Under the pieces are notes generated by a model. The model had not been told where the DNA came from. It saw only the letters and a program-made list of their open reading frames with translations, and did not search any database. This document shows positions 22,839-33,198 of a stretch of 64,000 bases of DNA, piece by piece. The position numbers were made by a program, and so were the translations under genes. Positions within the stretch are counted from its first letter, which is position 1. Each line of letters opens with the position of its first letter. Origin of the DNA: Selaginella moellendorffii (taxonomy: Eukaryota > Streptophyta > Lycopodiopsida > Selaginellales > Selaginellaceae); assembly GCF_000143415.4 (NCBI RefSeq), contig NW_003314317.1, positions 186,001 to 250,000 on the forward strand. The letters are read 5' to 3'.

Positions 22839-25800
22839 TGAGGGACAAGTCTCAATACGTGAGGGTTCTTGTTAACCCAATATAAAATAGAGCAAAAGAG
22901 AACTAAGAGCCAAGCCAAGTATGCTCAGCTAGAAACACATAGGAGTTCCTACCTTATGTCCATCTAGTTAAGTATAGCCATTTTACCAATACTTGAACAA
23001 GAGGGGTTGATAAAGAGAACCAGCCTGCTGTCGTGGCAATAAGGAAAGAATATCTAAAAGGATTAGCCGACAGGTAACTTTCGATATCTGAAGTTACATT
23101 TGTGACATTAAGGAAGATCGACATCCTTGTCAATACATATTTTAGTCTATAACACCACCAAGGAAATAACTCTAGAAAAAGTTCATGATGTTCACACTTT
23201 GTGAGAAATGCACCAATTAAAATGAGATAGGGTAACCTCTCAGACACTCAAACACTTTCCGGCCATCACCGACAAGGAAATGATCAACAGAGTTAGCCAC
23301 CCTTACAAATAAGTTATCATCCGATAAACCAATATTAAAGTATAGGAACCACCAAGATCATTATAATTGGAAAACATAAGATTCACCACCCACCTTACAA
23401 AAGTGTGATACACCCCTATCTACAGGGATATAGAGAGAGAAGCTAGAGGCCCCATTCCACCTGAGCAAAGAAATCAAATCTGTCAGTAAGGTTTAGATAA
23501 ACTATTGTAAACAAGTAATTAGAATTATTTACACAGTTACGCCCTTTTAATGAAATAAGGAATAACAACAAAGAAGTGGGTGATGTGACCAATCAATAGT
23601 AGCTACCTTATGACTAAACATTTCACCATGCACCCAAAGTGTCAAAACTAATCTGCCTTTATTAGCCCAAACCCAAAGATTAATAAATGGACAATATCAA
23701 AGTCAAAGATAATGATATTTTAAAGAATTAATTACCAATGAATCACAAAAGTATTCCAAGTATGTTATCATCTGATAAACCAATATTAAAGTATACGAAC
23801 CACCAAGATTATCATAATTAGAAAACATAAGATTCACCGTCCAACAAAATTTAATAGTAAATGTATCATCAAAAACACTCAATGATAGAATCTAACTATC
23901 AAAAACTACAAACAATATGCTAAATAACTTACGAAAGATAACTCAAAGAACACAGAATATTATCAATTAGCAAGCAAAATGCTACTCAATGGAAATAATA
24001 TTCAATTTATTAAAACCAACTATAGCAATAATCAATATAATAGAATGAATGCTGCAATACTAAGAAACACTCATTTATGCTAATTATCGCATTAGGTAAT
24101 CTGAATAGATCCTAATTAACAATACGAAGGAATTCAAATTTCTTAAGCAAGAGCTAGCAATATCCTACTGATTTCTCAAACCCAATAAACTAATCCAAGG
24201 TAAACCACAAAGAATATGTAGTAATGTGAAAAGCCATAAGGTATCAAAGAGAACAACAAACTATCATGAAAAATCATTAATCATCCTATCAATAAAGAAA
24301 TGTAGAATCATCATTGAAGAGAGAATCCACCATCCCGAAGAACAATAAATCATTCTAGATTAACAATAATCAAGTAAACCCTTTGACAAAAATAATCAAC
24401 TATCCTAAATGATAGTTAATCATCTCCAATGATTGCTATATATGAAGGCTAATTTCAACAATGAAGCTAATATGCCAGAATGCTTTCCCTAATAACTTCT
24501 AACAAATGAAACATTAAATATACAACTCAAAGAACCAAAAGTTTGAAGAAATTTATATATAATTCTTGCCTAACAATGATCACGAGTCTCTCATGAACTA
24601 AGTTCAATGCTAAAAAAGAAATTATGGTACAACCCATAATATCCTTCTCAACACATCCATAAGCTAAATTTCATAATACAAAGCTAATGAAGGGCATATT
24701 TGCATTAATCCAAAAGTCAAGCATAATAAAACTATACTCAATAAGTGATCACAAATGATCTTCCATGAATCCATTTTCTATAGCAAGACATAACTCACTT
24801 CATAATAAGCATAAGAAAAATCATCAATGATCGATATATCCCCAACTCAAATCCATCAAGTTTTCAAAAGCTACAACTCAAGCATTAACACTATTTGTAT
24901 CAAAATTAATGAAACTCAATATCAATCCTCGGAGAAACATCTCATTTCACTTGAATCTTAATATAAACAATGTCAACAATAAGGCATCACTTCATTGTCA
25001 TCAATACTAAAAGAAAGCTAGAAGAAAACAAGAGTGAATCACCACTCTAAACACTTTAGCAACCAAGCTAATTAAAGTCAAAAATACTTTACTTAGTATC
25101 CAAAACTAAACTTTCAACAAAACTTACTTATAGATAACACATCATCAAGGGGTGATTCACCATGTCCAAAACTCAATGTAATCTAACACCACAAACTAAA
25201 TGCAACTAAATGATATAGACAAAGATGGAATCAATATGCCAACATAGGAAAACCATGCAAGTTTAATGATATAATCCTTTACAACATTATCCTGTAAAGC
25301 AAATCTATTATTCCTAAATCATCATCGAACAAAGCAAGTGTCAATAGTTTTTGATGAAATTTACAAACAGTTATTAGTTGCAAAGTAACCAACAATCATC
25401 TTCAACTTACCTTTAACAAAACCCAAACACTAAACTTACGTCATTAAGTTATGTACTTTTTTAACAAAAAGGTACATTCTAGGTACCAAATATACAAACA
25501 TGGACTAAATGACCACGCGAATCAAGTCGAACCGCAATAAGCCTACCAACACGTTTAGCCAATAGCTCTGAGTATGCCTTGAAAAAGCTAGTTATACATG
25601 ATCAACACTCAGTTGAAACTAAAGTAAAAACCATAAGATGAACTCAAATGGTACATAATCTCCTCATAGACAAAGGTATAGTATAGGTACTAACATCTCA
25701 ACTTTAAACAACTAAGTTGGACATCACCACACTCAACCAAGGTGCAAAGCTACTAAAACTAAGTCAAGATTAGTGAGAGCTTATTACACTCATAGAGTTT

Positions 25801-26577
25801 AACAAAATGCAAAGTGCAACCTGCCACCTAGTATAATGTTATAGAAAAAAGGCATAAGGGTCACATTTCTAAAAAAGCGTATGGCCACTTTTTTCATCAA
25901 CTCTAGAATTTATTTAACTCAATTGCCTTAGCCCTAAAAGTCAGCATCCCTTTCGAGTTGCATCATACAAACTATATACTAAGATTTAAGCTAACCAAAA
26001 TTAACTTCAACCCCTTCACTAGTTTTTATTAGCTTGAAAACAGAATGGTTTTTGAGCAAAATGATTAACAAATCAACCATTAGAAAAACCTATGAAAATT
26101 TCCATCCTAGAGAAAAAATGACTCTCATTCTAGGAATATAAACAATCAAACTTAATCAGCTTCCTCCTATTAACAACCTCACATAAATTCATCTCAATAT
26201 AAATTCTCATGACCTAATAGTATGTTTAAGTATTGAATATCTTGCCTATATTTCTGAAATCCAACATCTGTAAAATGCAAATGAATACCCAAGACTTGAT
26301 CATGAAGACTATACCTTCAAATATCCACATTACAATAACACTTTTCTTCAATCATTTTCAAGATTTAATGTAAAGCCAAAACACTAACAAGAAAAATGTA
26401 ATGAAAATTCAAGCTTTAAGGAAAGTTCTTTATCACTCAGCATAACAATACCATTTCCACTAGCACAAGTGCTAGTGATGTCAATGCTTAAACTACACAC
26501 CTTCTTCATCTAACAATCTACTCCAAGTATTAACAGATAAACTAACAAGTCATAGCAAGTGAATGTTATAACCCTTT
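22839..26577. other. AT-rich repeat-derived DNA without genes
   Basis: Some 3.7 kb of strongly A/T-rich sequence with no long reading frame and no recognisable domain. The only internal structure I found is a direct repeat of about 78 bp (23313-23391 and 23764-23842) containing 'gataaaccaatattaaagta'. The last 20 bp ('gtgaatgttataaccc') match the family A internal region at about 20725-20742, so B1 inserted into family A debris. Confidence 0.5.
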
Positions 26578-27107
26578 TATAAGGAACTAACTCCCCGAGG
26601 TGTCAAAGGCTAAAGGATCCCTTAGAGCATAACCAAAATGATAAAGAATTCATCAGATGAGACCAAGTTCAAGATCAAGTTCGAGACAAAGTTCGAGACC
26701 GAGTCCGAAATCCGAGATCGGGTCTGAGACCAAGTCCAAAATCGAGTTCGAGATAGAGTCCAAGGTCGGGTCCAAGATCAAGTCCAAGACCGAGTTCAAG
26801 GTCGAGTCCAAGATCAAGTTCGAGATCAAGTCCAAGACTGAGCTGGTGTGTTTGGTTGCTTGTGCTGCAGAGAGTGTAACCAAACCTTAAATCCAGTTTA
26901 ACCTAGGGATGGGGATTGAGAGAGATTTGGGAATCCATAGATGGATGGCTAACTCTCTGTTGCTCGTGTAGTGAGTAGCTAAAACCAAGTAGGAGCTGCT
27001 ACAATAGGCAAGAACCTTGGTGAGGGAACTTAGCTAAGGTTAAGGCAGTGTTGGTCGGATAGACGAGGTAAAATGGCAAATTGGAAAAGAAAAATTTGTG
27101 GCTTACA
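26578..27107 (+). repeat. B1 5' LTR (internally deleted)
   Basis: Starts TATAAGGAACTAAC (intact copies start TGTAAGGAACCAAC) and ends ...GGAAAAGAAAAATTTGTGGCTTACA. It is about 530 bp against about 1.1 kb in B2, because the middle (the poly-G and 'tcaaggggtgaaagcccaa' block) is deleted at about 26845. The 12-bp 'gagtccgagatc'-type minisatellite is present at about 26660-26845. A primer-binding site TGGTATTGGAGC follows at 27111-27122. Confidence 0.8.
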
Positions 27108-27161
27108 ATTTGGTATTGGAGCCTTTTCCTCAATTCTAGAGGCGGATTGCTGGGAGATGGC

Positions 27162-27614
27162 CATAGTTACGAACACGAACACGGAACACGAACACGAGCC
27201 TCAGATTTCAGGAACCCGAACACGGAACACAATCACGGCCCACGATGGCTCACAAATATTCTACTGAATATTCTAAGAATATGTTATTTAAAAATTATAT
27301 TCTATTTCTTATTATATTATTATAGGAATGATTTCGCGAAGAAGGATGCTTTCGCAGTATGCTGGATTGCTGCGCCATGCTTGTTTGCCTTGGATTGCTG
27401 CTGCTGTGCCCTGAAATGGTGCGCCCTGGCTGGATTGTCGTGTGATGCCGTGCGCCCTAAAACCAGAATATTCCGCGCGAGAATATTCTGAACAGTGGTC
27501 CGTGTTACTAACACGGACCACTGTTCACGAACACGGCCGTGGGAACACGACCCATGGCCGTGTTCGTGAAACACGGTGAACACGGCCGGGATCCCAGCCG
27601 TGTTCGTAACACTG
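27162..27614. mobile_element. Non-autonomous hAT-type MITE inserted at the B1 gag start
   Basis: A 453-bp insert flanked by a perfect 8-bp duplication GAGATGGC (27154-27161 and 27615-27622). An uninterrupted B copy (57,730 region) has this sequence once. The termini are inverted: the left end is CATAGTTACGAACACG and the reverse complement of the right end is CAGTGTTACGAACACG (14 of 16 match). An 8-bp duplication with CA...TG ends is the hAT signature. Subterminal 'gaacacg' words recur at both ends. An 18-bp perfect inverted repeat with a single-base loop lies at 27490-27526, and a second imperfect hairpin follows at about 27526-27570. No transposase is encoded. Confidence 0.8.
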
Positions 27615-27617
27615 GAG

Positions 27618-29240
27618 ATGGCAAAGGTAGGGCATAAACGAACCAAGGCGAAGATGGGATCTTCTCCAGAGCTGGAGCCTCCGGTCGAACAAAAGGCTAT
27701 GGATGAGGAATCCTTGCATGAGGAAGACTCCAGTGAGGAAACTTCCAAACATGAGTTCGGTGGTGAGGTTCGGTCGTTCAAAGCTTGATTAGATGTTCTA
27801 AAAGGATAATTGGCTCAGATCAATGCCCTGCTGGAGACTCTCGTACGCAACCTAAAATGTGACGAGAAGCGGAAGAAAAAGTGAAAGACTACAAATGCTG
27901 GCAGCGTAGAAGGCATGGACCCCTTTGTGTGGACTGAGGCGGAACCAAACAAGGTTGAATAAACTGAAGTGAAATTAGTCCTTAAGTAGTTCCCAAGTAC
28001 AAACCAAAGCCCTCACCGGTCTTCAAGGGAGTGAATGATTATAAGGTGGTGGAGGATTAGTTTTATGATATGGAGGATTATTTCCAAGTGTTGCAATTAC
28101 TGAGCTCGGAAAAGGTCCCATATGTAAAACCATACTTGGCAAATAATGCCAAGTCTTGGTGGAGAACAATAGAAGCCAATGAAGGACCGGTGGCCACTTA
28201 GGAAGTGATGAAAGTGAGGATCTACATGACTTACATTCCTCTGAATACTACTCTGCACCTAAAGGATGAGCTGAGTAGGCTAAAGCAAACCGGACCCATT
28301 CAAGAGTATGTGAATGGGTTTATGGCAAAGAGGACACTTGTCACGGATATGGGTGATATAAATGCATTCCATGCCTTCATATCAAGCTTGCAAACCTGGG
28401 CTCGCAGCGAGGTGATGCGTTGGAATCGACCAACTACAAGGAAGCGTTAGATGCAGCTATCAAGGTGCATTTCAATGATAACTTGCAAAAGGGGAACACG
28501 ATAGAGTCAAGGTTCACGTTTAACATAGTGGCCAAACCAAGGGGGGCATATGGCAAAGGGAAATTCAAGAAGAGTTTTTCTAAGAATGAGTCCTTGGAGT
28601 GCCGGAAAGGTAGATTTAGTGGCCAACGAGTAAGTATGTGGGGGAGTCAAGTGAAAAGAGAAAAACCTACAGATAAAAAGGTCAAGTTTGCTAGTAGCGT
28701 GGGAAATAATGTATGCTTTAACTGCAGTGAAGCTGGACACTTTTCAAGGGAATGTCCATACCTAAAGAAGCTAAAAGCCAATATGGCCTTTAAGTCGGGT
28801 GAAATTCAAATTGAGATAAGTGATTCAGAACTCAAAGTTACTTATTACACAAACAACTTTGGTAAATAATCATTTGCGACATGTACTAGCCCTTCAAGGG
28901 AAGCTCGAAGGTAGTTTTGTTAAGATCCTTATTGACACAAGTGCTTCGGATAATTTTGTGGCTGCAAATATATCTAGCAAGCCAAACTAACAGTGCAGCG
29001 GTTGGGTGAACCAAGGACTATAGAGTTTATTCAAGGTTGCCAAAGTACCGATAAGGTACTTCGACAAGCAAGAGCCAAAATAGGGATATGGAAAGTAGAT
29101 ATGGATTTCCCCATGTTGGACATAGTGGGATTTGACATAATCTTTGGGATGGATTGGTTCAATCGGTTCATGGTAGCCCTACATAGACAAAGTAAAAACA
29201 ATACCCTTTACCAAGGATTGAGGACTTGTTCGATAAGTTA
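27618..29240 (+). pseudogene. B1 gag and protease remnant
   Basis: Aligns along its length with the B3 gag (57734 onward). The first codons follow the MITE. TAG/TAA stops replace TGG/CAG codons. Recognisable parts are [31 protein letters not shown], a zinc knuckle [15 protein letters not shown] (about 28717-28760) and a protease remnant IDTSASDNFV, where the active-site DTG has become DTS. The aspartyl protease and its C-terminal [10 protein letters not shown] block end near 29230, where a deletion joins directly into reverse transcriptase sequence. Confidence 0.8.
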
Positions 29241-29778
29241 GGAAAGGTGAAATACTTCTTGAGGATCAACCTAAGGTCAAGATACTACCAGATCAGAGTA
29301 GCAAAGGAAGACGTTGAGAAGACAACATGTCAAACAACGTATGGAAGCTAAGTTTCTAGTGATGCCCTTTAGGCTATGCAATGCACCAACAATATTCTTG
29401 GCACTGATGAACCACATTTTTGTACCCTATCTAGATCATTTCGTGGTTGTCTATATTGACAACATCTTGATCTATAGCAAGACGCTAGAGGAGCATGCCA
29501 AACACTTGACGAAGGTGTTTGAGAAACTAAGAGAACACTAATTGTATGCTAAAAAGAGCAAATGTGACATTTTTTAACAAGAGGTAAAGTTTCTCAGGCA
29601 TGTGGTGGGCAAGCATGGGCTCAAGGTGGACCCTGAGAAGGTCCAAACGATTTAGAAATGGGAACGACTATCGAATGTACATGAGTTAAGGGCATTCTTG
29701 GGGCTATGCAACTACTACCAAAAGTTTATCAAACACTATTTGAGAGTAGCCTTGCCTTTAATGGACTAACGGGAAAAG
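29241..29778 (+). pseudogene. B1 reverse transcriptase remnant, left part (interrupted by B2)
   Basis: Contains decayed RT blocks: [13 protein letters not shown], a catalytic block [11 protein letters not shown] (the canonical YIDD has become YIDN) and [17 protein letters not shown]. Several stops. The sequence stops at 29778-29783 where B2 starts and resumes at 50495 in the same reading context (KGK/MVWI), so the two parts are one interrupted gene. About 500 bp of upstream RT sequence is deleted. Confidence 0.82.
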
Positions 29779-29783
29779 GGAAG

Positions 29784-30921
29784 TGTAAGGAACCAACTCG
29801 CCGAAGTGTCGTAGGCTAAAGGAACCCCGAAAGCATGACCAAAATGACAAAGAGTTCATCGGATGGGACTAAGTAGAAGATCGAGTCCAAGACCGACTCG
29901 GAGACCGAGTTCGAGATAGAGTCCGGAATCGAGTCTGAGGCCGACTTGGGGACCGAGTTCGAGACCGAGTTCGAGACCGAGTTCGAGACGGAGTCCGAGA
30001 TCCGAAATCGGGTCCAAGACCGAGTCCGAGGTCGAGTCCGAGGTTGGGTCCGAGATCGAGTCCGAGATCGAGTCCGAGACCGAATCCGAAGTCGGATCCG
30101 AAATCGGGTCCGAGATCGAGCCAGAGACTAAGTCCAAATACTAATACGGGTCAAGGGGTGAAAGCCCAAAGCGTGCGTCTCCCAGGGGGCGGGGGGGCTG
30201 CAGGGGGTTCCAAAAGTATAGTAGGGATAGTGAGGTCCAGGAAATAGTTTAGAAGGGACTCTCCAGTGGGCCTCCCAAACTGACTTGAGGTTGGGACTGG
30301 GACCAAGGGGCCTTGGGTGGGAGTGAGCATGGACTTGGTTGGTGCCGGAGGGGCCACCCAAGGAAGTGCTCAAGAGCAGCTCCCACTCCCGAAAGGGAAA
30401 CCGATTGCGGTGCTCCCGGCTCATGTGGAGTGGTGCCCCACTTGAGTACCATGCGGCTCATTGGTCCTCGCCCTTCCTAGGGGATTAGGCCTTCCTTCGG
30501 GATGGAAGTGGGGGGGTAGAGGTACCCATACCAGGCCGCTAGGCCACGGTGTTTCGCCCCGGCATCCCGAAGCAAGTGTTGCACTCAAGACTTGGGATTT
30601 AGAGGGTCCCATGATCAAGTCTTGTGGTACCAAGGGATGTTAGGAACCTGGAAGCTTGGTGTGCTTGGCTACTTGTGCTTGCGGGGAATGTAGCCGAACC
30701 TTAAGTCCAGTCTAACCCGGGTAGGGGGATTGGGAGTGATTTGGGAATCCGTGGATGGATGGCTAACACTCCGTTGCTTGTGCAGTGAGTAGCTAAAACC
30801 AAGTAGGAGCTGGTACCATAGGCGAGAACCTTGGCAAGGGAACTTAGCAAAAGCCAAGGCAGTGTTAGACGGATAGACGAGGTAAGCTAGCAAATTGGAA
30901 AGGAAAAATTTGTGGCTTACA
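29784..30921 (+). repeat. B2 5' LTR
   Basis: 1,138 bp, TGTAAGGAACC...GTGGCTTACA, preceded by the target duplication GGAAG (29779-29783). It contains the 12-bp minisatellite (29876-30137), a G-rich run (30181-30197), and 'tcatgtggagtggtgccc' and 'gttaggaacctggaagcttgg' blocks shared with all other B LTRs. The partner LTR is 49391-50494. Confidence 0.93.
29876..30137. repeat. 12-bp minisatellite within the B LTR
   Basis: About 20 degenerate units of 'gagtccgagatc'/'gagttcgagacc'. The same array recurs in every B LTR (26660-26845, 49482-49706, 53119-53330, 56736-56880, 62998-63262) with different unit numbers. Units are multiples of 6 bp and lack stop codons on either strand, which explains long but meaningless open frames here. 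Confidence 0.85.
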
Positions 30922-30924
30922 ATT

Positions 30925-30936
30925 TGGTATTAGAGC
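30925..30936 (+). other. B2 primer-binding site
   Basis: TGGTATTAGAGC lies 3 bp after the 5' LTR end (30921), one mismatch from TGGTATCAGAGC, the complement of the plant initiator tRNA-Met 3' end. B3 has TGGTATCGGAGC at 57678-57689. Confidence 0.85.
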
Positions 30937-30980
30937 CTTTTCCTCAGTTCTAGCGAAGGATAGAGGCGGATTGCTAGGAG

Positions 30981-32767
30981 ATGGCAAGGGTAGGGCGTAA
31001 GCAAACCCAGGCGGAGACGGAACCTCCGCCGGAGCTGGAGCCTCCGGTTGAACAGGCTATGGATGAGGAATCCTTGCATGAGGAGGACTCTAGTGAGGAA
31101 ACTTCCAAACAGGAGTCCGGTGGCGAGGTTCGGTCGTCCAAGGCTCGATTGGATGTGCTAGAAGGACAGTTGGCACAGACCAATGCCTTGCTGGAAACTC
31201 TCGTACGCAAGCTAAAGCGTGACGAGAGGCGGAAGAAAAAGAGAAAGACTGCGGATGCTGGCAGCGCAGAAGGTGCGGACCTTTCGGTAGGGACTGAGGC
31301 AAAACCAGACAAGGTCGAACAGACCGAAGTAGAATCAGTCCCTCAGGCAGTTCCCAAGTACAAACCAAAGCCCCCACCGGTCTTTAAGGGAGTGAATGAC
31401 TATAAGGTGGTGGAGGATTGGTTTTACGATATGAAGGACTACTTCCGAGTGTTGCGATTACCGAGCTCGGAGAAAATCCCATGTGCAAAACCATACTTGG
31501 CAGATAATGCCAAGTCTTGGTGGAGAACGACAGAGGCCAACAAAGGACCGGTGGCCACTTGGGAAATGATGAAGGCGAGGATCCGCGCAACATACGTTCC
31601 TCCGAATGCCACTCTGCATCTGAGAGATGAGCTGAGTAGGCTGAAGCAGACTGGAACCATCCAAGAATATGTGAATGGGTTCATGCCAAAGAGGATATTT
31701 GTCACAGACATGGGGGATATAGATGCATTCCATGCCTTCATATCGGGTTTGCAAACCTGGGCTCGCGGTGAGGTGATGCACTAGAACCCGACCAACTACA
31801 AGGAAGCATTGGATGCGGCCATCAAGGTGCATTTTAACGATAACCTGTGAAAGGGGAACACGACGGGGTCGGGATCCACGTTTAGCAAAGGGGCCAAACC
31901 AAGAGGAACGTTTAGCAGGGGGAAATTCAAGAAGAGTTTCTCTAAGAATGAGTCCTTGGGGTTCCGGAAAGGCAAATCCAGTGGCCAGCGAGCGAGTACG
32001 TGGGGGAGTCAAGCGAAAAGAGACAAACCCATGGATAAAAAAGTCAAATCGTATAGCAGCGTGGGAAACAACGTATGCTACAACTGCGGTGAAGCGGGAC
32101 ACTTTTCGAGGGAATGTCCCTACCCGAAGAAGGCCAGAGCCAATATGGCCATCAAGTCGGGTGAAGTCCAAACTGAGGTATGTGATCCAGTCCCTAACTC
32201 AAAGTTACTCATTACACGAGCAACTTTGGTAGAGAGTCGTTCGTGACATCTACTAGCCCTCCGAGGGAAGCTCGGAGGTAGCTTTGTTAAGATCCTTATT
32301 GACACGGGTGCTTCGGATAATTTTGTGGCTACAGACATAGTCCAACAAGCTGGACTAACGGTGCAGCGGCTAGGCGAACCAAGGACTATAGAGTTTGTTC
32401 AAGGTAGCCAAAGCACCGATGAGGTACTTCGACAAGAAAGAGTCGAAGTAGGGACTTGGAAAGTAGACATGGACTTCACCGTGTTGGACATGGCGGGATT
32501 TGACGTGATCTTCGGGATGGACTGGTTCAATCGATTCGTGGTAGCCCTACATGGACAAGGTAGGAACCTTGTGGTACTGGCGAATGCCCAAGGAAGAAAA
32601 TCCAGGGTGGAGGCCCAGGATCTAAAGGTAGGGCAATGCAAGGCCAAAGATTCGTGCGTGAACCTGATGTCCACAAGAGGACAACTCACTAAAGGGACTA
32701 AGGCTGCATTTTTGTGCTTACTCTCGGTGAAGAGTGACAAAAAGACTGGAACGGAAGAAGTACCTTT
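30981..32767 (+). pseudogene. B2 gag-protease (interrupted by element C)
   Basis: ATG at 30981 opens gag: an acidic N-terminus with a coiled coil ([20 protein letters not shown]), a basic patch, then the capsid region [16 protein letters not shown] and WARGEVMH. A stop replaces Trp at about 31782 (TAG) and another lies at about 31848 (TGA). Downstream are the zinc knuckle [15 protein letters not shown] (about 32080-32120) and aspartyl protease IDTGASDNF (about 32300). The frame is otherwise close to B3. It is cut at 32767/32768 by element C and resumes at 46011. Confidence 0.85.
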
Positions 32768-33198
32768 AAGCTCTATTTCGTTAAAGTGGGAATTGTCATT
32801 ATCCCACTTGTAAAATAAGGTTTCCAAACCTTTATATAGTATATAAATATAACAAAATTCAACTGCATTGAGGCACATGCCATTTTATTTTAAACAAGGA
32901 AATGTCTACTCAATCACTTCTCACTGCTTCACCTCTCTCTTCTCCTTGTCATTGTCGTCCAATTTCTTTCCATCCTTTTAATATTGGCTCAGTTGCTCCG
33001 AGTCTAGGTGGAGCCCAAGTCCCCATTCAATCTTTACTTTCCCCTTATTAATAAAACAACTTCGTAGACTTCCAATAACATGCTGTAACACTTCTAGTAT
33101 AATGCAAATCCTCTCAAAGAATTGTCTTTTAATATTAATACAATGGCATGGAACCCCATGCCATAATAAGTTACATTTTTAAATAAATACATGCCATC

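Noticed and set aside
26657-26890. Acidic repeat ORFs in LTRs (also 29946, 49442, 62961)
   Set aside because: Produced by the stop-free 12-bp minisatellite; open on both strands and inside LTRs.
27111-27122. tRNA-Met gene fragment
   Set aside because: The match to tRNA-Met is the 12-nt primer-binding site just inside the LTR, not a tRNA gene.
30128-30643. Pro-rich ORFs on the minus strand of B LTRs
   Set aside because: LTR sequence repeated in every copy, with frames that change between copies; not genes.
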